From contig JABUTC010000002.1 in the NCBI GenBank assembly GCA_021442505.1, forward strand, positions 4,208-29,021: a stretch of 24,814 bases of DNA, read 5' to 3'. The notes under the pieces were generated by a model that had not been told where the DNA came from, did no database searches, and saw only the letters and a program-made list of their open reading frames with translations. Below are positions 14,694 to 20,668 of this stretch, piece by piece. This DNA is from Mogibacterium sp. Its GTDB lineage: Bacteria; Bacillota; Clostridia; Peptostreptococcales; Anaerovoracaceae. Within the stretch, counting starts at the first letter, position 1. Every line of letters begins with the position of its first letter. A program made the position numbers and the translations under genes.

Positions 14694-15326
14694 TTACTTA
14701 CTTGCCTTAACTGCCGGTGAAACCTTTACAAGGCCGCCCTTCTTACCAGGGATAGCTCCCTTGATGAGAAGCAGATTGCGATCGGCAATTACTTTAACGA
14801 GTACTACGTTCTGAACGGTAACTGTGTCTCTACCCATTCTTCCAGGAGCCTTGTTTCCCTTGAAGACTCTTGAAGGATATGTTCCGGCAGCGAGAGCTCC
14901 AGCCAGTCTCTTGTGCTTTGAACCGTGAGTCATAGGTCCTCTGTGGTGGCCGTGTCTCTTGATGTTACCCTGGGTTCCTTTACCCTTTGATGTGCCAACT
15001 ACGTCGAGCTTGATGCCTTCCTCGAAATCAGCAACTGTGATTTCCTGGCCAACTTCGTAAGTCTCGCCGTCCTCTACTCTGAACTCGGCAACGTACTTCT
15101 TAGGAGCTACGCCAGCCTTCTCAAAGTGTCCTGTCATTGGCTTGTTGACTCTCTGTGGCTTCTGGTCCTCGAAACCTACCTGAACAGCGTTATAGCCGTC
15201 AGTCTCAACTGTCTTAACCTGAAGAACAGTCTCAGGACCTGCCTCAACGACGGTTACAGGAATTACTGTTCCGTCCTCTGCGAAAATCTGAGTCATTCCG
15301 ATTTTCTTTCCGAGCAGTGTTTTCAT
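14694..15326 (-). CDS. rplC: 50S ribosomal protein L3
   Basis: L3, an early assembly protein whose loop reaches the peptidyl transferase centre, 210 aa. It starts MKTLLGKKIGMTQIFAEDG. The central extension is at about 120-165 (GKGTQGNIKRHGHHRGPMTHGSK, PSRVFKGNKAPGRMG), with the GHHRGP loop where pleuromutilin and linezolid resistance changes map in others. It ends with a basic tail. The 83-base gap to rpsJ is one of the longer gaps in the cluster and holds a nested inverted repeat. Confidence 0.99.
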   Translation of the reverse strand: MKTLLGKKIGMTQIFAEDGTVIPVTVVEAGPETVLQVKTVETDGYNAVQVGFEDQKPQRVNKPMTGHFEKAGVAPKKYVAEFRVEDGETYEVGQEITVADFEEGIKLDVVGTSKGKGTQGNIKRHGHHRGPMTHGSKHKRLAGALAAGTYPSRVFKGNKAPGRMGRDTVTVQNVVLVKVIADRNLLLIKGAIPGKKGGLVKVSPAVKASK

Positions 15327-15352
15327 ATTTTTCCTCCTACTTTCTTACAGCG

Positions 15353-15396
15353 GATCACTCTGGTTTGCGATGCTCTTGGTCGCCTCTCATGTGATC
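15353..15396 (-). promoter_or_regulatory. Nested inverted repeat between rpsJ and rplC
   Basis: In the gap between rpsJ and rplC, GATCAC (15391-15396) pairs with GTGATC (15353-15358), and inside this GCGA (15380-15383) pairs with TCGC (15367-15370). This could fold as an interrupted stem-loop in the mRNA just before the rplC ribosome binding site. It has no T run. A role in controlling rplC translation is possible but unproven. Confidence 0.35.
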
Positions 15397-15409
15397 TTTC
15401 TAATCTAGC

Positions 15410-15721
15410 TTAGAGCTTGATCTCAATATCTACTCCTGCAGGCAGATCGAGCTTTGTCAGAGCCTCAGCGGTCTTGCTTGTAGCATTTGTTACGTCGATG
15501 AGTCTCTTGTGTGTTCTCTGCTCAAACTGCTCTCTGGAATCCTTGTACTTATGTACGGCTCTGATGATGGTTACTACTTCCTTCTCTGTTGGAAGTGGAA
15601 TTGGGCCCGATACATCAGCTCCTGTCTTCTTAACAGTCTCAACAATCTTTGCTGCTGACTTGTCGAGAAGAGCGTGGTCATAAGCCTTCATTCTGATTCT
15701 GATTTTTTGTAATTCGCTCAT
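15410..15721 (-). CDS. rpsJ: 30S ribosomal protein S10
   Basis: S10, a 30S head protein that also acts in transcription antitermination as NusE, 103 aa. It contains KIRIRMKAYDHALLDKSAAKIVE, the GPIPLPTEKEV loop and the EQFEQRTHKRLIDV segment. The ATG at 15721 has GGAGG seven bases upstream. It is the first gene of the S10 operon; no str-operon genes (rpsL, rpsG, fusA, tuf) lie upstream in this window. Confidence 0.99.
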   Translation of the reverse strand: MSELQKIRIRMKAYDHALLDKSAAKIVETVKKTGADVSGPIPLPTEKEVVTIIRAVHKYKDSREQFEQRTHKRLIDVTNATSKTAEALTKLDLPAGVDIEIKL

Positions 15722-15945
15722 TGTAGATCCTCCTTGTTAATTTGTACAATTTGTCGCTATTGCTTGTACAGGTCTTCGCTTTCGTTGAAATTCTGCGATT
15801 TCGCCTTTTACACTCTTTCGTGCGTTTCCTATGCGAATGCGCACATCAAAAAAGCGAACCCTTCGCCCCCATCGTGTGAGGACAATTCTCAGCAGGAGTT
15901 ATCCGATAGCACGGTAACCTTCTGCCTCATCGCATTAAACAAGCT
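15722..15945 (-). promoter_or_regulatory. S10 operon leader RNA with candidate attenuation
   Basis: About 220 untranslated bases separate the promoter from rpsJ. In order the RNA can form a nested hairpin (15892-15925: GCAG/CTGC outside, GTTACCG/CGG-TAAC inside with a bulge), a TGAGG/CCTCA pairing enclosing it (15925-15929 with 15877-15881), the terminator-like hairpin at 15848-15866, and further stems between there and rpsJ such as GTGCG/CGCAC (about 15814-15845). Length and order resemble known ribosomal protein leaders that stop transcription early when the protein is in excess. No known family is claimed. Confidence 0.62.
15848..15866 (-). terminator. Attenuator-like terminator inside the S10 leader
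   Basis: GCGAA and TTCGC pair around a GGG loop and are followed by six T on the minus strand, about 80 bases after the promoter and about 130 bases before rpsJ. The stem is short (five pairs), which suits a conditional rather than an absolute terminator. Confidence 0.6.
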
Positions 15946-15950
15946 CTCTC

Positions 15951-15979
15951 ATTATAAAGAAAGGGCATCTGAGATGCAA
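15951..15979 (-). promoter_or_regulatory. Promoter of the S10 operon
   Basis: A perfect TATAAT at 15951-15956 and TTGCAT at 15974-15979 (3 of 6 to TTGACA) lie 17 bases apart on the minus strand. A/T-rich sequence with T and A tracts lies just upstream (15980-16035), which could act as an UP element for the alpha subunit. Confidence 0.72.
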
Positions 15980-16250
15980 GGGTTTTTCGCAAAATTTTTG
16001 CGTGTTTTTTTGCCTTTTTCAGCTAAAAGTTCGGTATTTTCAAGGCTTACGGGGTCGAAGTGTCGTACACGCCTATTCGCGTTTCCCGCAGGCGTGCTGC
16101 GGTGTATGTTCCGGCGCCATGAGCTTGGTGTCTGACGCTCTTCGAGCGTCTTTTCGCAGGGAGCGGAAGATGTTGTGATGACAGGTGTGCTGCAGCACTA
16201 AATATAGCTATCCTTGGATATGAGCCGGGATGCAGGTTGCGGGGTTTGGC

Positions 16251-16270
16251 TGGCACATATTGGCACATAT
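16251..16270. repeat. Perfect tandem repeat of a 10-mer
   Basis: TGGCACATAT occurs twice directly head to tail, one helical turn apart. It sits at the boundary between the GC-richer and A/T-rich halves of the gene-free stretch. Confidence 0.85.
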
Positions 16271-16299
16271 GTTGGAAAAATCATTTGATTTTAGGATTC

Positions 16300-16477
16300 C
16301 ATCGAAAACAGCCTGAAATTTAGCTAAATCGATTTTCGTACATCGAAATTGGTTCGTTTTGGGCTTATTTCGATGAAAACCGGCCAGATTAGGGTGATTT
16401 GGCCCGGGATTTGATAGATATTGAAGATAAATGGCTGAATTAACATCGATATGGGTGCAAATTAGTGTGTTTTCGAT
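16300..16477. repeat. Cluster of ATCGA motifs including a 9-base inverted repeat
   Basis: Six sites share the ATCGA core in either orientation: 16300-16308, 16328-16333, 16341-16349, 16367-16375, 16444-16450 and 16471-16477. Two of them, CATCGAAAT (16341-16349) and ATTTCGATG (16367-16375), form a perfect inverted repeat with a 17-base spacer. A 12-base palindrome ATTTAGCTAAAT (16318-16329) lies among them. The five-base core would be expected well under once in this length by chance. Confidence 0.6.
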
Positions 16478-16539
16478 TTTTTGATAAATTCAAATAAACT
16501 TGACTTTTTGAGGGGAATTTGTCTTACACAATAACAAAG

Positions 16540-16571
16540 AAAAAAGAGGAAGATCGTATAATCTTCCTCTT
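16540..16571 (-). terminator. Intrinsic terminator of the TPATG surface protein gene
   Basis: Eleven perfect pairs (AAGAGGAAGAT / ATCTTCCTCTT) around a six-base loop, with a T run on the minus strand. It lies 33 bases after the stop codon of the surface protein and isolates it from the S10 operon. Confidence 0.95.
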
Positions 16572-16603
16572 ATCTTTTGTATTGGTTGTGCTAAGCTGCC
16601 GAA

Positions 16604-17959
16604 CTATCTGTTGTTCTTGCGAGTCTTAACTGCTGCGCATGTTCCTATTCCTGCAATTGAGAGCAGGAGCAGCATTGTCCAGCCGGCTACGTCACTTGTG
16701 TCTGTTGTGTCTCCTGTTGCCGGTGTGCCACCGTCACCACCCTTGGCAGGTGTTGTACCTTTTGCAACGGTAAGTGTTGTACTTGCTGTACCGTCAGACC
16801 ATATAACTGCTACACTGTGCTTTCCAATGCTTAATGTGTTAAGGTATGCACTCTTGAACTTAATGATTGTTGAACCCTCTATAGCTGTGTAATTGCTTGC
16901 ATCTACCAGCTGGTCGTCAACAAAAACCTTCTGGAATCTATGGAATGATGCGAGACTCTTGATTGTCAAAGTGCCGTTGCTTCCGATTGTCCAAGTGCTG
17001 TCAGCGCCCTCAACAAGCTGGTATGTGTAGTTAGCCTGTGCGTAAGCCGCATCCAGGGTGTTCTTAATTCCCGTTAAATCGGAGTCCAGATAGCCATATG
17101 TTATAAGGAGTGCTACTGTAGCGTTCAGATCGGCAATATAATATGGGTCACTGTCTTTTGCTTTCTCATTATCGAATGAGGCTTTAAGTGCATCGATATT
17201 AGCGTAGTTAGAATCTATTGCACTCAGATACGAATCTTTATCAGCCTGTGCGAGCTCCAGTGCCTGAATGTCGGATTTTGCTGCCTCCTTAGCTCCTGAA
17301 AAAACACACTCATTAATAGGTGAAGACATTCCACTCAAAGCGTTAGCAAGAGCAGTTGTAATTGCTATCGGATCATTTCCTGCGTCACTGATAGCTGCTT
17401 TTCCGGCACTTACATAGCCTGCAAGCGGACTTTTTAGCGATTCCTTGGTATATGTATCAACAGGCAGCTTATCTATCGCGCTTTCTGCAACACTCAACTG
17501 ATTATCGAGATAGTCTCCAGCTTCGCTGGCGTACTGAGCAGTTGTGATAAAATCACTTGCTCGAACTGAAAAATTAACAACAGTTCCATCAGTGTCTGCG
17601 TTTTTTATTGTAATTTTCAACTTTGCTGGCGAAGCGCGAAATGTACCATATACCACATCTGGAGTGGCGGTGTAATCAACTGCCGGAGTCCTATTTATAG
17701 CGTACCCCAGTTTAGGCACAACGATGAAGCTGTAGCTCTCGCCCGCTGCCATTGTAGGTATAGTCTTTGCGCTGCCTGCTGCTATAGGTGTTACTCCATC
17801 AACTTCATAAAAGTTGCAGTAAGGTCCGTCTGCAGGAAAATTCAGTGTAACAGTTCCTGTTTCTGCAGTCGCCTTCATTGGCGGCACGATTGCAAAGGTC
17901 ATTGTAAATACCATCGCAAAAGCCAGCACGCCGGTGGTAATTCTTTTTAACAAATTCAT
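16604..17959 (-). CDS. Secreted surface protein with TPATG sorting-type C terminus
   Basis: Unnamed surface protein, 451 aa. Residues 1-32 are a signal peptide (LLKR, hydrophobic 9-26, cleavage likely near ATAE). Residues 35-135 are a beta-rich region starting with TVTLNFPADGPYCNFYEVDG. Residues 136-312 are predicted helical, Ala/Asp-rich and similar in style to FIVAR-like or albumin-binding repeats. Residues 318-398 form a small Ig-like domain of the X2-like kind often seen in clostridial surface proteins (LTIKSLASFHRFQKVFVDD, then ASNYTAIEGSTIIKFK). A Gly/Thr/Pro linker follows, then TPATG at 412-416, a hydrophobic helix (425-443) and a basic tail KTRKNNR. The motif is a loose LPXTG form (Thr replaces Leu), so a specialised sortase or simple membrane retention is possible. 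It is monocistronic, with its own promoter and terminator. Function is unknown. Confidence 0.9.
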   Translation of the reverse strand: MNLLKRITTGVLAFAMVFTMTFAIVPPMKATAETGTVTLNFPADGPYCNFYEVDGVTPIAAGSAKTIPTMAAGESYSFIVVPKLGYAINRTPAVDYTATPDVVYGTFRASPAKLKITIKNADTDGTVVNFSVRASDFITTAQYASEAGDYLDNQLSVAESAIDKLPVDTYTKESLKSPLAGYVSAGKAAISDAGNDPIAITTALANALSGMSSPINECVFSGAKEAAKSDIQALELAQADKDSYLSAIDSNYANIDALKASFDNEKAKDSDPYYIADLNATVALLITYGYLDSDLTGIKNTLDAAYAQANYTYQLVEGADSTWTIGSNGTLTIKSLASFHRFQKVFVDDQLVDASNYTAIEGSTIIKFKSAYLNTLSIGKHSVAVIWSDGTASTTLTVAKGTTPAKGGDGGTPATGDTTDTSDVAGWTMLLLLSIAGIGTCAAVKTRKNNR

Positions 17960-18041
17960 TAATTGTCCCTCCTAAGATATAAATATCCTGCTAAGTGACC
18001 TTCAATGCTTTTTGTCGATGTTTGCCTTCTTATACAGAATA

Positions 18042-18070
18042 ATAGTATCACTGCAGGTCTGCACCGTCAA
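18042..18070 (-). promoter_or_regulatory. Promoter of the TPATG surface protein gene with spacer dyad
   Basis: TTGACG (5 of 6) at 18065-18070 and TACTAT (4 of 6) at 18042-18047 lie 17 bases apart on the minus strand. The spacer contains a perfect inverted repeat TGCAG-AC-CTGCA at 18052-18063. A repressor or activator bound there would face RNA polymerase directly, so this is a candidate operator. The start codon is about 75 bases downstream, preceded by AGGAGG. Confidence 0.66.
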
Positions 18071-18072
18071 CG

Positions 18073-18100
18073 AAAAAGGAAGGCATTAAGCCTTCCTTTT
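18073..18100 (-). terminator. Terminator after the HIT family gene
   Basis: AAAGGAAGGC and GCCTTCCTTT pair perfectly over ten bases around a five-base loop, followed by T residues on the minus strand. It ends the 20560-18126 operon, and the next promoter follows at once. Confidence 0.92.
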
Positions 18101-18125
18101 GAACTTATAAGTATTGAAAAAATCT

Positions 18126-18467
18126 TTAGCCCGGTGGCCAGTTCATCTGTCTCTTGCCCAGAATGTGCAGGTGCAGATGCTTTACTGTCTGCTGTCCGTC
18201 CTCTCCTGTGTTGATAACGACTCTGTATCCGTTCTCGAGGCCCTCTGCAGCAGCGATTTCCTTGATCTTCAGCATCATATGACCCATGAGCTCTGCGTTC
18301 TCAGAGCTGAGGTCATCAAGACTTGCGATGTGAATCTTAGGAACAAGAAGCAAGTGCACAGGCGCCTGCGGACCGGCATCTCTGAAGCAGGCTACGAGCT
18401 CATCCTGATAAACCATATCTGTAGGAATCTCGCCATTTGCCAGTTTGCAGAAAATACAATCTTCCAT
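18126..18467 (-). CDS. HINT-type histidine triad nucleotide hydrolase
   Basis: Member of the HIT superfamily, 113 aa, most like the HINT branch, which hydrolyses AMP-linked phosphoramidates and acyl-adenylates. The triad motif is HLHLHILG with H97, H99 and H101. C4 and C7 (CIFCK) with H46 are the usual zinc-site residues of this branch. The end, RQMNWPPG, is the HINT C-terminal signature. It starts three bases after the mtaB stop codon, with AAAGGAG inside mtaB, and is the last gene of its operon. Genes of this kind are often found next to tRNA-modification or rpsU genes in Firmicutes. The physiological substrate is not known. Confidence 0.96.
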   Translation of the reverse strand: MEDCIFCKLANGEIPTDMVYQDELVACFRDAGPQAPVHLLLVPKIHIASLDDLSSENAELMGHMMLKIKEIAAAEGLENGYRVVINTGEDGQQTVKHLHLHILGKRQMNWPPG

Positions 18468-18470
18468 GAC

Positions 18471-19823
18471 TTATTCTCCTTTCCCGGTCGCCGTTGCCAG
18501 GCAGCCGTCCTCATACATTTCACGAAGCTGCACCTCTACAAACTCTCCCAAAGGAATCTCCTTCGATGCGTCTTCAATATATACCTTTATATAGTTGTCT
18601 GTATATCCGGTAACAAACTCTTCGTTTCTGCCGCATCGCTCCTCGGTCAGCACTCTGTGACTCATCTTCATGCAGGCTTCTGCAAAAATCTCTGCCGTCT
18701 TTGCGGACGCTTCCGTAAGTGCCTGCATGCGCTCTGACTTGACAGTGCCGCTGACAGCATCCTTCATCGATGCTCCACGGGTACCTTTTCTCGGAGAGTA
18801 GCGAAAAGCATGCACCCTTCCGAAGCCGGCCTTCCCGACCACTTCGAGGGTGTCTGCAAAGTCGGAATCTTTTTCACCGGGAAAACCTACTATTATATCT
18901 GTAGTTATTCCGTACAGCGGATCGTATTCGCGGATTGCGCTTACAATCTCGAGATAGTCCTCTTTGCTGTAGCTTCGGTTCATCGCTTTGAGTACCGATG
19001 TCGAACCGCTCTGCAGTGCGAGGTGCAGGTGGTGACATAGTTTGTCATATCGAATTATGTGCTCAACATGCTCCTTGTCGACCACGGTCGGTTCAAGCGA
19101 ACTCAGCCTTATGCGAAAATCTCCATCGATTGCGTCCAGCCGTGCAAGCAGTTCCTCCAGTGGGCTTATTGCATTCCCGTCCGGCTCAAATGCGAATTCT
19201 TCTTCCGTGCCGTACAGGGCGGTATTGATTCCCGTGAGGACGAGTTCCCTGAAACCTTTTTGCAGGAGAATCTTCGCTTCTTCGATTATATCGTCCATCG
19301 GTCTTGAGCGTACCGGCCCCCTTGCAAACGGAATCAGACAGTATGAGCAGAATCTGTCGCAGCCCTCCTGGATTTTGATATATGCACGGGAGGTGCCCAT
19401 TTCGCTCGCAACCACATGTCCCATGTCCTCGTAAAAGTCTAGTTCATTTCGCCGGAGGACTTCGACCGTCTCAGTGTTCTTCCTGTCGATATATGCGAAG
19501 ACTTTATCGCATATGCCGGACTTGAGACCGTTGCCGATGACGAGGTCCACTTCTTCCATTGCGGATACCTCTTCAGGCTCGACCTGAGCATAGCATCCCG
19601 TTACGACTACAATTGCCTCCGGATTCGCAGATTTCATCCTGCGGATGTATTGTCTGGATTTTCTGTCGGCTATGTTTGTGACCGTGCATGTATTTACAAT
19701 GTAAACATCGGCCGGACTGTCTTCCGGGACGATTTCGGCGCCGCGCAAAGCGAAAGCCTCGCGCATTGCCTCTGTCTCATATTGATTGACCTTGCAGCCG
19801 AGAGTATGAAACGCTACACGCAT
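18471..19823 (-). CDS. mtaB: tRNA t6A37 methylthiotransferase MtaB
   Basis: Radical SAM enzyme that adds a methylthio group to N6-threonylcarbamoyladenosine at tRNA position 37 (ms2t6A), 450 aa. The N-terminal UPF0004 domain has cysteines C10, C46 and C77 (TLGCKVNQYETEA, NTCTVTN, VTGCYAQ) that bind the auxiliary 4Fe-4S cluster. The radical SAM core follows with C155, C159 and C162 (EGCDRFCSYCLIP), binding the SAM-cleaving cluster. A C-terminal TRAM-like segment (about 390-445, TEERCGRNEEFVTGYTDNYIKVYI) completes the enzyme. KVNQYE rather than QMNxxD separates MtaB from MiaB. Its ATG overlaps the upstream gene's stop by one base (TAATG), so translation is coupled. Confidence 0.97.
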   Translation of the reverse strand: MRVAFHTLGCKVNQYETEAMREAFALRGAEIVPEDSPADVYIVNTCTVTNIADRKSRQYIRRMKSANPEAIVVVTGCYAQVEPEEVSAMEEVDLVIGNGLKSGICDKVFAYIDRKNTETVEVLRRNELDFYEDMGHVVASEMGTSRAYIKIQEGCDRFCSYCLIPFARGPVRSRPMDDIIEEAKILLQKGFRELVLTGINTALYGTEEEFAFEPDGNAISPLEELLARLDAIDGDFRIRLSSLEPTVVDKEHVEHIIRYDKLCHHLHLALQSGSTSVLKAMNRSYSKEDYLEIVSAIREYDPLYGITTDIIVGFPGEKDSDFADTLEVVGKAGFGRVHAFRYSPRKGTRGASMKDAVSGTVKSERMQALTEASAKTAEIFAEACMKMSHRVLTEERCGRNEEFVTGYTDNYIKVYIEDASKEIPLGEFVEVQLREMYEDGCLATATGKGE

Positions 19824-20560
19824 TACTCTTCTTCGAACTCTACTGTCTTCACATTTGAAGCAGACTCATTCATTGGAATTTCAAACTCTTTAATCTCGCC
19901 GTCATCGCTTACTGCTTCAGAATCTTCGACCTCAATGTCATCAGCCTTCGGTGCCACAAATACTACTTCAGGATCTTCAGCCTTCTTTGAATCAGGCTTT
20001 GCGATTATTGTGCCCTTTGTCTCCGGCTTTGCAACGATTGGTCCTTCTCTATCTTCAGTTACAACCTCGAAGTCTACAACTGTGCTTCCGCTTGCAGGGC
20101 TTGAACTTGAGGAATCTCCGCCATAATATGAGTTGCTCATTCTCTTGGCCGTGATTAAATATCCTAATCCTGTAAGACCGCAGATGGAGAAAAGTACATT
20201 TGCTACAGTTGTTCCGTACTTGCCTCCAAGCTTTGCCATTAATATGATGTTGTATATATCAAACACGATTAAGGCAACGCCGCCAACAAATGGTATAAAT
20301 TCAACTAAAAATCCCAGTGCAAGAATCCATCTTGTACCGTTAGGGAATATAAACGAATCGCCTCTTAACTCGTCTTCCAGAATCTCTCCGGCAATGTATG
20401 AGTTCCAAACCGGGACAAATGCTCTGTATGTATTCCCCATACCCTTCTTTTCCATTACAGCTTTAACGCCAAATGCATAGATGATATAGAATACTAAAGC
20501 TATTATTAATGTAACAACCGAGCTCAGAAGCTCTCCGTATGCTGAATTTGAATAATACAT
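19823..20560 (-). CDS. Membrane protein of unknown function with acidic tail
   Basis: Unrecognised protein, 245 aa. It has hydrophobic segments at about 11-34 (LLSSVVTLIIALVFYIIYAF), 78-110 (two close segments, WILALGFLVEFIPFVGGVAL and the following IVFDIYNIILMAKL) and 117-137. Between the first two is KKGMGNTYRAFVPVWNSYIAGEI, a pattern seen in small membrane families such as DUF5684-like proteins; this assignment is only by style. Residues 143-245 form a soluble, low-complexity, acidic tail (Ser-rich 149-159; repeat IVAKPETKG / IIAKPDSKK at 175-192; ending EFEEE). The ATG at 20560 has GGAGG upstream. It is the first gene of the operon with mtaB and the HINT gene and overlaps mtaB by one base. 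Confidence 0.85.
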   Translation of the reverse strand: MYYSNSAYGELLSSVVTLIIALVFYIIYAFGVKAVMEKKGMGNTYRAFVPVWNSYIAGEILEDELRGDSFIFPNGTRWILALGFLVEFIPFVGGVALIVFDIYNIILMAKLGGKYGTTVANVLFSICGLTGLGYLITAKRMSNSYYGGDSSSSSPASGSTVVDFEVVTEDREGPIVAKPETKGTIIAKPDSKKAEDPEVVFVAPKADDIEVEDSEAVSDDGEIKEFEIPMNESASNVKTVEFEEE

Positions 20561-20589
20561 GATATTACCTCCTGTTTATATGTTGTAAT

Positions 20590-20626
20590 CAATAATGATT
20601 GAATTATTGCGGATGTTTTTACATCC
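20590..20626 (-). promoter_or_regulatory. Two adjacent hairpins in the 5' leader
   Basis: On the minus strand GGATGT-AAAA-ACATCC (20611-20626) is followed after one base by CAATAAT-TCAATC-ATTATTG (20590-20609), both perfect. They lie at the start of the transcript from the promoter at 20632-20660, before the GGAGG site of the membrane protein gene. Neither has a good T run. They may stabilise the mRNA 5' end. Confidence 0.45.
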
Positions 20627-20631
20627 TTATT

Positions 20632-20660
20632 ATTTTATCACAGCACATAAATCTCGGCAA
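20632..20660 (-). promoter_or_regulatory. Promoter of the membrane protein-mtaB-HINT operon
   Basis: TTGCCG (4 of 6) at 20655-20660 and TAAAAT (5 of 6) at 20632-20637 are 17 bases apart on the minus strand. It lies in the short gap after the adhesin stop codon, where no clear terminator was found, so some transcripts may read through from the adhesin. Confidence 0.65.
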
Positions 20661-20668
20661 TAAACGGT

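Larger units (their letters stand above)
16021..16539 (-). other. Gene-free stretch rich in dyads and repeats
   Basis: No convincing gene was found; the longest open frames (about 73 aa at 16047-16268, minus) resemble no known family and have no good start site. The left part is GC-richer and holds a seven-pair hairpin at 16068-16096 (CACGCCT/AGGCGTG with an inner GCG/CGC), a seven-pair hairpin at 16134-16150 followed by TTTT on the plus strand, a 12-base palindrome GTGCTGCAGCAC at 16187-16198, TATCC-TT-GGATA at 16209-16220, and a perfect tandem 10-mer at 16251-16270. The right part is A/T-rich with a cluster of ATCGA motifs. It could be a small RNA gene, a regulator-binding region or a decayed element. 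Confidence 0.5.

Noticed and set aside
16134..16154. Plus-strand terminator-like hairpin followed by TTTT
   Set aside because: No plus-strand gene or promoter was found upstream of it, and the T run is short; it is kept only as a dyad in the region description.
16047..16268. Open frame of 73 aa on the minus strand in the gene-free stretch
   Set aside because: Arg/His/Ala-rich composition with no family resemblance and no good ribosome binding site; it spans several palindromes, which fits non-coding DNA better.
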